The notes: a model not told the origin generated them from the sequence alone. A stretch of 64,000 bases of DNA from Allobosea caraganae (GCF_003351345.1 NZ_QQTO01000019.1:1-64000), one strand, 5' to 3'. Counted from the first letter of the stretch, positions 25,461-35,421 are shown. Translations and numbers: made by a program.

Positions 25461-27281
25461 TTGTTCCGGACGGCCGTATTCGTCGTGGCAAGCAAGAGAG
25501 CGCCATTGGAGTCCCTCACACCTTCGCCGCCGGATGTCTTGGCGCAACTCGACAGGCTGCAGTCGAGCGCAGCCTTCGCAGGTTCCGAAAGACTGATCGT
25601 ACTCCTGCGCTTCATCGTCGCCGAAGCGCTCAACGGCGCCGGCGGCTCCCTGAAAGAAACCGTGATCGGCAACGCCGTCTACGGGCGCGAACCCGCTTAT
25701 GATCCGCGCATCGATTCCACCGTCCGCGTCGAGATGCGCCGGCTGCGCCGCAAGCTGAAGGACTACTATACCGCGGACGGCCCGGCCGATCCCGTGCTCA
25801 TCACGCTGACGACGGGCCACTATGTGCCCTCCTTCGCCTGGAACATGCCGAAGCTGACGGCGACACACGCAGATGGCAATGCGCTGGACGTCAGCGGCCC
25901 GATCTTCGAGAAGGGCTCGGGCGCCGCCCTGGCTATCATGCCATTTCGCGCGCTTTCGCGCGATCCCGAGGACGAGACCTTCGCCGAAGGGCTGACGGAT
26001 GAATTGATGTTCGCGCTCGGGCGGGCGAAGGGCTTGCGGATCGCGTCGCGGGCTGCCGTCTATCAATATCGGGACAAGCCCTATTCTCCGGTCGAGCTCG
26101 CAAGCGCCTTCGGATTCGATGCGATCCTTCAAGGGGCCGTGCGGCGCGAGGGCGAGATGATCCGCGTCACGGTCGAGGTCTGCGATCCCAGGGGCTTCGT
26201 CGTGCTGTCCGACCGCTTCGACGCGCCGGGAACGGAGCGCATGCAGCTTCAGGAGCGGATCGCGGCGACGATGCTCAACCGCATTCGCCTCGACAGCTCC
26301 CATATGAGCGCCTTGCAGATTCGCCCCGGTCCCGCCGCGTTGGAAGCCAACGCCAAGATCTATACGGCGCGGCAGCTCCTCGACCGCCAGACACCCTCGG
26401 CCCTGCACGAGGCGCTCCAGTTTTTTGCCGATGTCAGCCGGACCGCTCCGGATTACGCCCGCGGCCATTCCGGCATCGCCGATTGTCATTGCGACCTGTT
26501 CCGGCTGGGCCTCATCGATCACGCGGCCGCTTCTGTCGCGGCGAAGCGCGCGGCGCGCAGGGCTCTGGAGATCGATCCCAGATCTGTTGAAGCGCATACG
26601 GCCAGCGCCACCATCGCGGCCTGGCTCGACCGGAATGGGCCCGAAGCCGAAGCCTGGTTCGAGAAGGCCCTGCGACTCGGCGAGAATGCGCGCGCGGCCA
26701 GGCTCCATGCCGTGCTCCTGACGATCTTCGAGCGGCATGACGAGGCCGAACGGCGGTTTCGCGAAGCGCGTGCGATCGAGCCGTTCTCCTCCCAGCAGGA
26801 CATCGCCGAATCCCTGAGCCACTATCAGGCCCGCCGTCACCATTTGCTGATCGGCGACGCGGCGGCTGTGCGAAACGGCCCCAGGCAACCTGTCGAGGCC
26901 CTTTTCTACAGGGCCTTGGCCGAGATCTTCGCCGGACAGCCCGAGCTGGCGCGCCCGCTGGCGATCCTGATCGAGGCCGAGGCAAGGGGTCGCAGGGACC
27001 TCGTCTTCGCCCGGGCCGAGATCGAGGCCTGGCTTGGCGAGCCTGAGCGCGGCCAGGCGCTCCTGACATCCCCGAACGGCGAGGCGACGGCTTTCGCACG
27101 CGCAACGCTCGCGGCGGCCCTGCGCGACAACGAGCGCTGTCTCGAGGCCATCGAGGTTGCACTGGCGCGCCGCGAGCTCTCGACCGTGTGGCTCAGGACC
27201 GATTCGCGCTTCGACCACCTGCGCGGCTCGGACCGCTTTCAGCGGTTGCTGGACCAGCTGAGCGCGCAGGCGGCGGCATAG
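25461..27281 (+). CDS. Winged-helix / TolB-like / TPR regulatory protein
   Basis: 606 codons from TTG 25461; GTG 25485 is an alternative and neither has a strong ribosome site. The N-terminus (about 27-125) is a winged-helix-like module common in Bradyrhizobium-type signalling proteins: RLIVLLRFIVAEAL, LKETVIGNAVYGR, YDPRIDSTVRVEMRRLRRKL and TTGHYVPSF. A FlgO/TolB-like domain follows (LAIMPFRALS, FAEGLTDELMFALGRAKGLR), then ~300 residues of TPR helices. Relatives often carry an adenylate cyclase domain instead. It precedes the transporter/channel cluster on the same strand and is probably its regulator. Confidence 0.75.
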   Translation: MFRTAVFVVASKRAPLESLTPSPPDVLAQLDRLQSSAAFAGSERLIVLLRFIVAEALNGAGGSLKETVIGNAVYGREPAYDPRIDSTVRVEMRRLRRKLKDYYTADGPADPVLITLTTGHYVPSFAWNMPKLTATHADGNALDVSGPIFEKGSGAALAIMPFRALSRDPEDETFAEGLTDELMFALGRAKGLRIASRAAVYQYRDKPYSPVELASAFGFDAILQGAVRREGEMIRVTVEVCDPRGFVVLSDRFDAPGTERMQLQERIAATMLNRIRLDSSHMSALQIRPGPAALEANAKIYTARQLLDRQTPSALHEALQFFADVSRTAPDYARGHSGIADCHCDLFRLGLIDHAAASVAAKRAARRALEIDPRSVEAHTASATIAAWLDRNGPEAEAWFEKALRLGENARAARLHAVLLTIFERHDEAERRFREARAIEPFSSQQDIAESLSHYQARRHHLLIGDAAAVRNGPRQPVEALFYRALAEIFAGQPELARPLAILIEAEARGRRDLVFARAEIEAWLGEPERGQALLTSPNGEATAFARATLAAALRDNERCLEAIEVALARRELSTVWLRTDSRFDHLRGSDRFQRLLDQLSAQAAA

Positions 27282-27533
27282 CAACGCGCGGCGCTGCACC
27301 CTCAAAGCGCCGGCGCTTGCATCGTGAGACGCTGTTCGTCTCACCGTTAGTTCCCGGTAGCTCACTCCTGCTCGGGGCGGCGCGCGGTTAGGTCTTCCCG
27401 GCCTGAAGCGTGCGCCAGTGATGTCCGGGGGCACAGGCAATCCTGGCGCAGGACGCGCGCCGCTGTTGCGAGAATGGAATGATGTGTGCTGCAGGCTGCA
27501 GGACAGCGTCATGCCGGCTGGAAGAGCTCCGTA

Positions 27534-28631
27534 ATGGTTGAGCCGATGAAGCCTGCTCCCGACGCCCATGTCGCTTCTTCGGAGCTGCCTCAGGAAGCTT
27601 CCGGGGGCGGGACAAATCCGGATGCGCAGGGAAATTCGGTTTCGCAGCGACAGATAACGCCCGCGGCGGTCATCGTCATATTGTCCGTGGCGGCCATCAT
27701 CGGGTTGTCGCTCTGGTATGTCGCCCAGCCGCAGCCGCTTCTGGTGCAGGGCGAGACCGATGCCACGAGGATCGACATTGCCGCCCGTGTCGATGGCCGC
27801 CTCAGTCAGCGACCAGCCTCGCGCGGCGACAATGTCGTTGCCGGGCAGATTCTGGTCGCGATCGAGAACCCGCAGCTCTTGACCAAGCTCAAGGAGGCTG
27901 AGGCTGCCAGGGCGGTCGCGCTGGCGGATTTCGCTCGTGTCCAGGTCGGGACGCGGCCGGAGGTGATTGCGGCGCGCAAGGCTGCGCTCGCAGCGGGAGA
28001 GGCCTCGGTGACGCTGTCCCAGCAGACGTATGACCGGGTCAAGCAGCTCGCGGAGCGCGATTTCGCCTCGACCCAGCGGCTGGATGAAGCGACGGCCTCG
28101 CTCGATGTCGCGCAAAGAAGCGCCGAGCAGGCGAAGCTCGCCTATCAGGAAGCCGTGGCGGGATACACGGCCGAGGAGCGCGGCGTGGCCCAGGCCAACG
28201 TCGCCAAGGCGGAGGCCGCGATCGCCACGCTGGCGGCGCAGGTCGCCGAACTGACCGTGAAGGCCCCCGCTGCCGCGCAAGTCTATCAGGTCGGCGCGGA
28301 GCCCGGCGAATATGTCTCGCCGGGCGTGCCGCTGCTCTCACTGGTCGATCTCAGCGATGTCTGGATGCGCTTCGACCTGCGCGAGGACCTCGTCAAGGGC
28401 CTGAAGCCCGGTGACAGGTTCGAGGTCAAGGTTCCCGCGCTCGACGACCGACCCGTCACCGTGGCGGTGCGGACCATCGCGACGCGCGGCGAATATGCCG
28501 GCTGGCGCGCCACCCGCGCCACGGGCGATTTCGACCTGCGGACCTTCGAGGTCAGGGCCTATCCGATCGCGCCGCTGCCGGGTCTGCGGCCCGGCATGAG
28601 CGTCTATTTCGACCGCGCCGGGGCGCGCTGA
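27534..28631 (+). CDS. HlyD/EmrA-family membrane fusion protein 1
   Basis: 365 residues from ATG 27534 (ATG 27546 is equally possible; no strong ribosome site). One membrane span (ITPAAVIVILSVAAIIGLSL), lipoyl half (DIAARVDGRLSQRPASRGD), alpha-hairpin (~residues 95-220, heptads), second half (LTVKAPAAAQVYQVGAEPGE) and beta-barrel. Its TGA overlaps the ATG of the permease gene (TGATG at 28629-28633), so they are coupled. It should link the permease to the periplasm or an outer-membrane channel. Confidence 0.87.
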   Translation: MVEPMKPAPDAHVASSELPQEASGGGTNPDAQGNSVSQRQITPAAVIVILSVAAIIGLSLWYVAQPQPLLVQGETDATRIDIAARVDGRLSQRPASRGDNVVAGQILVAIENPQLLTKLKEAEAARAVALADFARVQVGTRPEVIAARKAALAAGEASVTLSQQTYDRVKQLAERDFASTQRLDEATASLDVAQRSAEQAKLAYQEAVAGYTAEERGVAQANVAKAEAAIATLAAQVAELTVKAPAAAQVYQVGAEPGEYVSPGVPLLSLVDLSDVWMRFDLREDLVKGLKPGDRFEVKVPALDDRPVTVAVRTIATRGEYAGWRATRATGDFDLRTFEVRAYPIAPLPGLRPGMSVYFDRAGAR

Positions 28632-30973
28632 TGTCGATGCCCGAGGCAACCGGCCTGCTGGCGGTCGCGGCGCGGGAGGTGCGCTGGATCTGGCGCGACA
28701 CGGTTGCGCTTGTCCTCGTCGTCGCGATTCCGCTGATCGCCTTCGCCCTGCTGGCCGGAACCTTCAGCAATGCGGTGATCCGGGATCTGCGCGTGGATAT
28801 CGTCGATCAGGACCGGACGCCGACTTCGGCGGCCTTCATCCAGGCCGTCAACGCGGCGCCGGGCGTCAGCGTCGCCAGGCCCTCATCCGAACTCAACGAC
28901 GCGATGCATGCGATCCGCTCGGGCGAGGCGATCGCCACCGTCTACCTGCCGCGCGAGCTGGAGCGCGACATGCTGGCGGCAAAGCGGCCGGAGATCGTGA
29001 TCTTCTACAACAAGCAGTATTTCACGCCCGGCAATGTCGCGTCGAGCGCGCTGCAGGCGGCGCTCTCATCCGCTGCGGCTACGATGACTGCGCCTGCCGC
29101 GAGTAATTCCGCCTATGCGCCGGGAGCCCTCGTCGTCGAGCAATATGTGCTGACCAATCCGGCCCTCAACTACGCCCAGTTCCTGCTGCGAGCGATCCTG
29201 CCGACCGTGCTCCACGTCATGATCGCGATCGCGGCCGGCTATGCCGTGGGGTCGGAATTCGCGGGCCGCGACATGGCGGGATGGCTGCGCGTGGCGGGCG
29301 GCAGCCCGTTGACGGCCTTGACGGGAAAGCTTCTGCCCTATTTCGGCATCTTCATCGTGATGATGGCGGTCGGGCTCGGCGTCATTCACGGCCTCTACCA
29401 GATCCCGTTTCGCGGCGAGGCGCTGTTGATGGGGGCCTCGGCCTGCCTTCTCGTCACCGCCTATCTCGCTTTGGGCGCGCTCTTCCAGCTTCTCGTCAGG
29501 AATCTGGCGACCGGTCTGACCCTGACCGGCATCGTCTGCTCGCCGGCTTTCGGCTTCGCCGGCGTCGGCTTCCCGGTCCTGGCGATGGGCGCGTTCGGCC
29601 GAGCCTGGGGCTCGCTGCTGCCCCTGCGCTGGTACATCCAGATTCTGTTCGACCAGGCAGCGCGCGGCGTGCCCGCGCGGGATTCCCTCGAACCTTTCCT
29701 GGTCCTGGCCGGTCTGGCCGCCCTGTTCTTCGGCCTCGCGCTGCTGCGGCTGCGCGCGATCGCCCGCCGCCCGCTGCCGCCGCGGGAGGCGCCTGCGGAT
29801 TTCGACCGGGGCGGACGGCTCGGCATCGTGCGCGCCTTCGTCCATGAATATGGCCGCATCCTGCGCGATCGCGGCGCCTTCGGCCTGATCGTGCTCGGCC
29901 CCATTATCTATGGCGTGTTCTACCCGCAGCCATATCTCGGACAGCTCATTCGCGGCGTGCCGATCGCGGTCGTCGACAATGATGCGTCCGATCTGAGCCG
30001 GACGGTCATCCAGGCGCTCAACGCCCATGAGGCCGTCTCGGTGGCGACCAGGACCGCGACGCTCGCCGAGGCGCAAGCCGCGCTCGCCCGGCGCGAGGTC
30101 TTCGGCATCATCAACATCCCGGCCGGGACGCAGCGCGAGGTCCTCAAGGGCAACAGCGCAAAGCTGCCGGCCTATGTCGATTCCGCCTATTTCCTGCTCT
30201 ACAGCCGGACCTTGCAGGGCATCCTGGAATCGGTCGGCACGGTGACCGCCGAGCTTGCAGGCCGTGGCGCGAGACAGGATGGCAGCCTCTATCGCGCGGC
30301 ACTGGCGAAGGGCTCGCCGGTGGTGATCCTCAATCAGCCGCTGTTCAACCCGACCGGCGGCTATGCCAGCTACATCGTGCCGGCGGCCTTCGTGCTGATC
30401 CTGCAGCAGACCCTGCTTATGGGCGCCGCGACCGTCGGCGGCATCGCATTCGAGCGCGGCGGCCAGGCCGCGCGCCGCCGCCGCGGCCTCCCCGCCGCCG
30501 TGATCGGGCAGGCTCTCGCCCATCTGCTGCTCGCCCTGCCGGGCTTTGCGCTCTATCTCGTCGTGCTGCCACGCATCTACGGCTTCACCAGCAGCGACCA
30601 CCTTCTCGACATCCTGGCCTTCGCGATCCCGTTCATCCTGTCGGTCAGCTTCCTCGGCCAGTTCGTCGGCGCCTGGTTCAAGCGGCGCGAAACGGCGGTG
30701 CTGCTGCTGATCGCGATCAGCCTGCCGCTGTTCTTCCTCGTCGGCGTGGCGTGGCCGCCTGAAGCCATTCCTGAAATCCTGCGTCGGATCAGCGTGATCT
30801 TCCCCAGCACCTCGGGCATCGACGGGCTCGTCCGCATCAACCAGATGGGCGCATCCTTCGTCGATGTCGCAGCCGATTGGCGCCGGTTATGGCTCCTGAC
30901 CGGCATCTACGCCGCGCTCGCCATGCTGGCGGCCCGTGTTTCGGGGCCATGGAGATCGTCTTATGGGCGCTAG
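28631..30973 (+). CDS. Double-length ABC-2-type permease without ATPase
   Basis: 780 residues made of two similar halves (about 1-385 and 390-780). Each opens with a membrane helix, has a ~150-residue periplasmic domain (DLRVDIVDQDRTPTSAAF; GVPIAVVDNDASDLSRTVI) and ends in five or six spans. This is the ABC2_membrane_3 architecture of YhhJ/YbhR-type drug or toxin exporters, here fused head to tail. No Walker A occurs in it, and no nucleotide-binding gene lies in the cluster. Coupled to the upstream fusion protein and overlapping the downstream one by 11 bp. It either borrows an ATPase encoded elsewhere or is energised differently. Confidence 0.82.
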   Translation: MSMPEATGLLAVAAREVRWIWRDTVALVLVVAIPLIAFALLAGTFSNAVIRDLRVDIVDQDRTPTSAAFIQAVNAAPGVSVARPSSELNDAMHAIRSGEAIATVYLPRELERDMLAAKRPEIVIFYNKQYFTPGNVASSALQAALSSAAATMTAPAASNSAYAPGALVVEQYVLTNPALNYAQFLLRAILPTVLHVMIAIAAGYAVGSEFAGRDMAGWLRVAGGSPLTALTGKLLPYFGIFIVMMAVGLGVIHGLYQIPFRGEALLMGASACLLVTAYLALGALFQLLVRNLATGLTLTGIVCSPAFGFAGVGFPVLAMGAFGRAWGSLLPLRWYIQILFDQAARGVPARDSLEPFLVLAGLAALFFGLALLRLRAIARRPLPPREAPADFDRGGRLGIVRAFVHEYGRILRDRGAFGLIVLGPIIYGVFYPQPYLGQLIRGVPIAVVDNDASDLSRTVIQALNAHEAVSVATRTATLAEAQAALARREVFGIINIPAGTQREVLKGNSAKLPAYVDSAYFLLYSRTLQGILESVGTVTAELAGRGARQDGSLYRAALAKGSPVVILNQPLFNPTGGYASYIVPAAFVLILQQTLLMGAATVGGIAFERGGQAARRRRGLPAAVIGQALAHLLLALPGFALYLVVLPRIYGFTSSDHLLDILAFAIPFILSVSFLGQFVGAWFKRRETAVLLLIAISLPLFFLVGVAWPPEAIPEILRRISVIFPSTSGIDGLVRINQMGASFVDVAADWRRLWLLTGIYAALAMLAARVSGPWRSSYGR

Positions 30974-31943
30974 GCGGAAAGTCCTGCTTCTGGCCGGTGC
31001 CCTGCTGCTTATCGGGCTGGGGGGCGCCCTCCTCTACGGCCGGCGCGGCGAGGCGGCTTCGGTCGCGATCGCGGGCATGGTCCGTCAGACCGAAATCCGC
31101 ATCGCTCCCGAAATCACCGGCAGGCTTGCCGCGATCCCGGTGTCTCCGGGCCAGCCCGTCCGCAAGGGCGATCTGGTCGCGACCTTGGACACCCCCGAAC
31201 TCGCCGCCTCCGTCGCCGAGGCGCGCGCCGCCGTGGCGAGCGCCCGGGCGGAGCGCGACAGGGTCCATTCGGGCGTCCGGGCCGAGGAGGTCGCGATCGC
31301 CGCCCAGGCTGTCCGAACGGCGCAGGCCAACCTGCTCCTGGCGCAGCAGCACAATGACCGTGCCGTCGCGCTGTCGGCCCGCAGTTTCACGAGCCGCCAG
31401 CAACTCGACGAGAGCAATGCCTCGCTTGCCAAGGCGCATGCCGATCTCGACTTGAAGCAGGCGCAATCCACGGCAGCGCAAGCCGGCCCCATCGCCGAGG
31501 AGCGCGCGCTTGCCGATACGAAGGTCGCCCTGGCGGAAGCGGCGCTTGCCGATGTCCAGGCCAGGCTCGACAAGACCAGGCTGACCGCTCCGGCTGACGG
31601 GACGATCGGCATCCGGGTGGCGGAGCCGGGCGAGATCATCGCGCCCGGCAAGCCCGTGGCGACGCTGCTGGTGGCTGGCGGATACTGGTTCGGCTTCACG
31701 CTGCGGGAGGATTATCTGCGCGGCCTCGCCTTGGGCGAAACGACCTCCCTGACGCGCGCCGATGGCAGCCGCCTCGCGGCACGCGTCACCGAGTTGCGAC
31801 CGCTGGGAGAATTCGCGACATGGCGGGCCGCGCGTGCGGTCGGCGATCACGATCTCAACAGCTTCAGGGTCAGGCTGGACCCCGTCGCCGGGAGCGATGG
31901 CCTCGAACCGGGCATGTCGCTCTGGCTACAGCGCGGTCCTTGA
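30963..31943 (+). CDS. HlyD-family membrane fusion protein 2
   Basis: 326 residues from ATG 30963 (GGAG eight bases upstream), beginning inside the permease stop region. MGARRKVLLLAGALLLIGLG is a signal anchor, then IAPEITGRLAAIPVSPGQPV (lipoyl half), a coiled-coil alpha-hairpin (about 75-195), LTAPADGTIGIRVAEPGEII (second half) and a beta-barrel. It parallels the fusion protein at 27534 in plan but is clearly divergent. Two fusion proteins flanking one double permease suggest each pairs with one half or they form a mixed hexamer. Confidence 0.87.
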   Translation: MGARRKVLLLAGALLLIGLGGALLYGRRGEAASVAIAGMVRQTEIRIAPEITGRLAAIPVSPGQPVRKGDLVATLDTPELAASVAEARAAVASARAERDRVHSGVRAEEVAIAAQAVRTAQANLLLAQQHNDRAVALSARSFTSRQQLDESNASLAKAHADLDLKQAQSTAAQAGPIAEERALADTKVALAEAALADVQARLDKTRLTAPADGTIGIRVAEPGEIIAPGKPVATLLVAGGYWFGFTLREDYLRGLALGETTSLTRADGSRLAARVTELRPLGEFATWRAARAVGDHDLNSFRVRLDPVAGSDGLEPGMSLWLQRGP

Positions 31944-32007
31944 GCCAAACTCCGCCAGGACAAGGCCCGGCTCGCTTGCTTCGGGCCGCAGCATCCGGCA
32001 GCGCGGC

Positions 32008-33561
32008 ATGAGCGTGGTTCAATCCGAGACGATCCTGCAATTGCTGGCCGACCCGATGGTCCAGACCGGGCTGATGGCGGTGGCAGGCGCGCTGGTCACG
32101 CGCGTCGCGCTGCGGCACCATCCCGCCAAGCGCCTGTTCGGCCAGGTGCTGTTCTTCGCGGCCTTGACGGCCCTGCTGCTGTATCACGGCATCGTGCCCT
32201 ACCAGGCAGCGCCGCCCGAGACGGCCGCTCTCCAGCATGTCTTCGTCGGCATCGCGAAAATCATCTGGTGGATCAATGCGGCCTGGGCGCTGATTGCCTT
32301 CGTCCGGGTGTTCCTGATCTTCGAGAAGCAGCCCCGCGAGGGGCGGCTGATCCAGGACCTCGTCGTCGGGACGATCTATCTCGGCGCGCTGCTGTCGGTC
32401 GTCGCCTATGTCTTCAGCGTGCCGGTGGGAACACTCGTCGCGACATCGGGTGTCGTGGCCATCATCATCGGCCTCGCATTGCAGAGCACGCTCAGCGACG
32501 TCTTCTCCGGTGTCGCGCTCAATATCGGCCGCCCCTATGCGGTCGGAGACTGGATCGTGCTCAATGACGGCATCGAGGGGCGGGTGCTGGAAACCAACTG
32601 GCGCGCGACCCATCTGCTCAACGGCGCCAACGATCTCGTGGTCCTGCCCAATAGCAGCCTCGCCAAGGCGACCTTGACCAATATGAGCAGCCCCGAGCGC
32701 AGCCATGGCGTCAAACTGATGGTGTCGCTGCTGCCCACAAAACCCCCTCGCGTCCTGGTCGAGGCGATGCGCGATGTGCTGCTGAGCTGTAATGCGACCC
32801 TGAAGAGCCCGCCGCCGGCCGTACAGATCAAGAAATTGACGGGAACGTCGATCGACATCGAATTGTCGTTCCGCGTAACCGACATATCGAGATCCGGAGC
32901 CGCCAGGAACGAGCTCTTCGACCTGATCTACCGTCACGCGCTGGCGAACGATCTCAAACTCGTCCCGATCGCCGATGACCAGGCCGCCCCCGCGACGATG
33001 TCCTCGGGCGGGACACGCTCCGAGATCGAAACATCCCGGCATCGGACCACGCCGCTGCGGTTGCTCGACGCGGTTCCACTGTTTGCAACCCTGACCGAGG
33101 ACGAGAAGGAAGTCCTCGCAGCGGCGATGGTCCGGCGGACCTTTCGCAAGAACGAGATCGTCGTCGAACAGGGCACGACGCTGCAATCGCTGATGGTCCT
33201 TCGCAGCGGCGTCGCGGTCGTGACACGGGCCAAGGCTCGCCAGGAGATCGAACTGGGGCGCCTCGCGCCCGGCGATTTCTTCGGCGAGGGAGGACTGCTC
33301 ACAGGCGCCAAGGAACCGGGAACCATCAAGGCGCTGACGCTTGTCGTCATCTACGAGATCGCGCAGCCGAGCCTTGCCCCATTAATGCAGGATCGCCCGG
33401 TCATCGCCGAGGATCTGGCCATGATCTTCGCGCGTCGCATGGATAATGAACGGCAGCGATCGTTGCCGGAAAGCCGTGCCGTCGAGCCCGGCTCGGTACA
33501 GCGCCTGGTCGAGCGCATGCGCCATATCTTCGATATCAAGCACGCTGGCGGCGACGCCTGA
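32008..33561 (+). CDS. MscS-family channel with C-terminal cyclic-nucleotide-binding domain
   Basis: 517 residues. Four or five membrane spans lead to an MscS pore helix and beta domain (TLVATSGVVAIIIGLALQST, then LNIGRPYAVGDWIVL). From about residue 350 there is a CNMP-type domain: LFATLTEDEKEVLAAAMVRR, EIVVEQGTTLQSLMVLRSG and FFGEGGLLTGAKEPGTIKAL (from ~424). Such fusions are called bacterial CNG-type MscS channels. The phosphate-binding cassette normally ends in a PRTA-like arginine; here the equivalent reads EPGTIKA without arginine, so cyclic nucleotide binding is doubtful. Located 64 bp after the second fusion protein, probably the same transcript. Confidence 0.85.
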   Translation: MSVVQSETILQLLADPMVQTGLMAVAGALVTRVALRHHPAKRLFGQVLFFAALTALLLYHGIVPYQAAPPETAALQHVFVGIAKIIWWINAAWALIAFVRVFLIFEKQPREGRLIQDLVVGTIYLGALLSVVAYVFSVPVGTLVATSGVVAIIIGLALQSTLSDVFSGVALNIGRPYAVGDWIVLNDGIEGRVLETNWRATHLLNGANDLVVLPNSSLAKATLTNMSSPERSHGVKLMVSLLPTKPPRVLVEAMRDVLLSCNATLKSPPPAVQIKKLTGTSIDIELSFRVTDISRSGAARNELFDLIYRHALANDLKLVPIADDQAAPATMSSGGTRSEIETSRHRTTPLRLLDAVPLFATLTEDEKEVLAAAMVRRTFRKNEIVVEQGTTLQSLMVLRSGVAVVTRAKARQEIELGRLAPGDFFGEGGLLTGAKEPGTIKALTLVVIYEIAQPSLAPLMQDRPVIAEDLAMIFARRMDNERQRSLPESRAVEPGSVQRLVERMRHIFDIKHAGGDA

Positions 33562-33951
33562 ATTCGCCTGCGGCGAGGCGTTTCTCGATCCCGGCGCCAA
33601 CACGGATGTCCGGCATCGTCAGGCCCCGGAACTGAATGGATTATTCGCGCGCATGATCGGGCAGCCCTGGACGTACTCCCCGGGTTTGCCGCACGATACG
33701 GCATCGTGATCCTGAGAACCGATGATAGGGCCGATGCCGAGTTGTCGAAGGAGCGCCGCGTCGACACGCGCGCCGCAAGCGCCAACAGCAGACGTTGAGC
33801 CACCGCCTAGAAGCGGACATTCATATCCGGTGGAGTGGGGGCCGTTTGCGCCCCTTAGCGGAATTCCGTTTCGAACACGTGGCAGCGCAATCCGTCAAAT
33901 CGTCGCCAAGTTCGCTTTCCTCATCGATTTGGTCGCGATCGACTGCTGGAG
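33562..33951. other. Intergenic stretch between convergent genes
   Basis: 390 bp between the MscS gene and the Na/Pi cotransporter gene, which face each other. Short frames have no ribosome site or similarity. No convincing hairpin, repeat or RNA gene was seen. Confidence 0.4.
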
Positions 33952-35421
33952 TCAGTCGGATAGGGATCCTCCGCCAATCCGACTGGGCAGCAATTCGCCC
34001 ATGCGCTCAAGAACCGGATAGGCCGCGGCAGCGACGATGTAGCTGTTCACGAGCTTGATGTTGCGCAGCAGGTCGAGGTGCATCGCGCTCGTTTCTGCGA
34101 CGTCGCGACGGCGAGCCCGCAATCGATCGACATGGGCTCGCGTGGCTGCCTGCTCGGTATCGCGAAAAATTGCTTTCTCTTCCGCCAGCAACCGGGCGGC
34201 GCGCGGATCGTCCGTCATGAACAGAGAGGCGGCGGTTCGTAGATTGCTACTTAGGCGATCGAACATGGACAGGAGGTCGGCCTCTTCGTCTCTTGAGAAG
34301 CTGAGGCCACGTTTCAGGCGTTTCGAGGCGTGCGGCAGCAGGTTGCGGGCGATAACGTCGCCGGCATGCTCCATGTTCATGGCAAAGGTCAGGATCTCCT
34401 CAAGGCGCCGATGGTCCGCGTCGTTGAGCTCATCGGGATCGATTGACGTCAGATAGGTCTTGATCGCTGTGTTGAGATGGTCGAGCACGTCGTCGAAGCG
34501 CCGTTCCAGCAAGGCCGCGTAAGGCGTCAGCAGCGGCAAGAAGAGCAGCGCGAGAACAGCATTGAAGACCAGGTGGAAGCTCGCCACCGCACGCGCCTCG
34601 TCGGGCTGGATCGTGACCATGAAGGTCCCGATCGCGGGCAGGAATGCCAGGGCCAGGACGACGCCGACGAGCCGTGTCAGGAAATTGCCGACCGGAAGGC
34701 GCTTGCCGGCGGGATCGCTACCGGAGCTGCCCTCGATGATCGGATTGAGCGCGGTTCCGAGGTTGGCGCCGAGCACGAGCGCGAATGCGGCAATCGGCGG
34801 CACCGCGCCCTTGCTGGCCAGCGACATGATCAGCAGGACCACTGCCACGCTCGAATGCATCGCCCAGGTGACGCTGGCAGCCAGCAGGACCGCGATGAGC
34901 GGCTCGGTGCTGATCGCGCCGAGCAGCAGCCGCAGGCTCGGCACGTCCTCGTAGGGGGTCATCATTTCGAGCAGGCGATGCAGCGCCAGCAACATCAGGC
35001 CAAGCCCGATGAAGACGCGGCCCAGATCGTGCGTGAGCGGGCTGGAGTCGCGGCGAAACATCAGGACGCCGATCAGAACTAGCACCGGCATCAGTGCCGA
35101 GACGTCAAAGGATAGGACCTGGACGATCAGCGTCGTCCCGACATTGGCCCCGAGCATCACGGCTAGCGCCGGCGCCAATGCGACCAGGCCGGCCGCCGTG
35201 AAGCCCGCCATCATCAGCCCGGTCGCCGTGCTGCTCTGCAACGCGGCCGTGCCCCCCACTCCCGCGAGAAAAGCCCGGCCGCGGTTGCGCAGCGCGTTGC
35301 CCAGGATGCTGCGGAGCCTTGGCCCGAACGCGCGCTGGACGCCCGTCTGGACCATATGCGTGCCCCATAGCAGGAGCGCGATGAAGCCGGCGAGATCGAC
35401 GAGTGTAAGCGGAAAAGCCAT
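33952..35421 (-). CDS. Na/Pi cotransporter-family protein with PhoU-like tail
   Basis: 489 residues from ATG 35421 (GGAGG seven bases upstream). The membrane half carries the duplicated family motif: GTAALQSSTATGLMMAG with GANVGTTLIVQ, and TWAMHSSVAVVLLIMSLA with GANLGTALNP. The C-terminal ~200 residues are helical and PhoU-like (LTFAMNMEHAGDVIARNLLP, LSMFDRLSSNLRTAASLF). Proteins of this type (NptA/YjbB) move phosphate, in E. coli outward. Downstream of and close to a NUDIX hydrolase on the same strand, probably one operon for phosphate homeostasis. Confidence 0.88.
   Translation of the reverse strand: MAFPLTLVDLAGFIALLLWGTHMVQTGVQRAFGPRLRSILGNALRNRGRAFLAGVGGTAALQSSTATGLMMAGFTAAGLVALAPALAVMLGANVGTTLIVQVLSFDVSALMPVLVLIGVLMFRRDSSPLTHDLGRVFIGLGLMLLALHRLLEMMTPYEDVPSLRLLLGAISTEPLIAVLLAASVTWAMHSSVAVVLLIMSLASKGAVPPIAAFALVLGANLGTALNPIIEGSSGSDPAGKRLPVGNFLTRLVGVVLALAFLPAIGTFMVTIQPDEARAVASFHLVFNAVLALLFLPLLTPYAALLERRFDDVLDHLNTAIKTYLTSIDPDELNDADHRRLEEILTFAMNMEHAGDVIARNLLPHASKRLKRGLSFSRDEEADLLSMFDRLSSNLRTAASLFMTDDPRAARLLAEEKAIFRDTEQAATRAHVDRLRARRRDVAETSAMHLDLLRNIKLVNSYIVAAAAYPVLERMGELLPSRIGGGSLSD

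Noticed and set aside
25425..28280. A 951-codon minus-strand frame across the TolB/TPR and MFP genes
   Set aside because: The plus strand has clear domains in this interval. The antisense product is Arg/Gly-rich and has no ribosome site.
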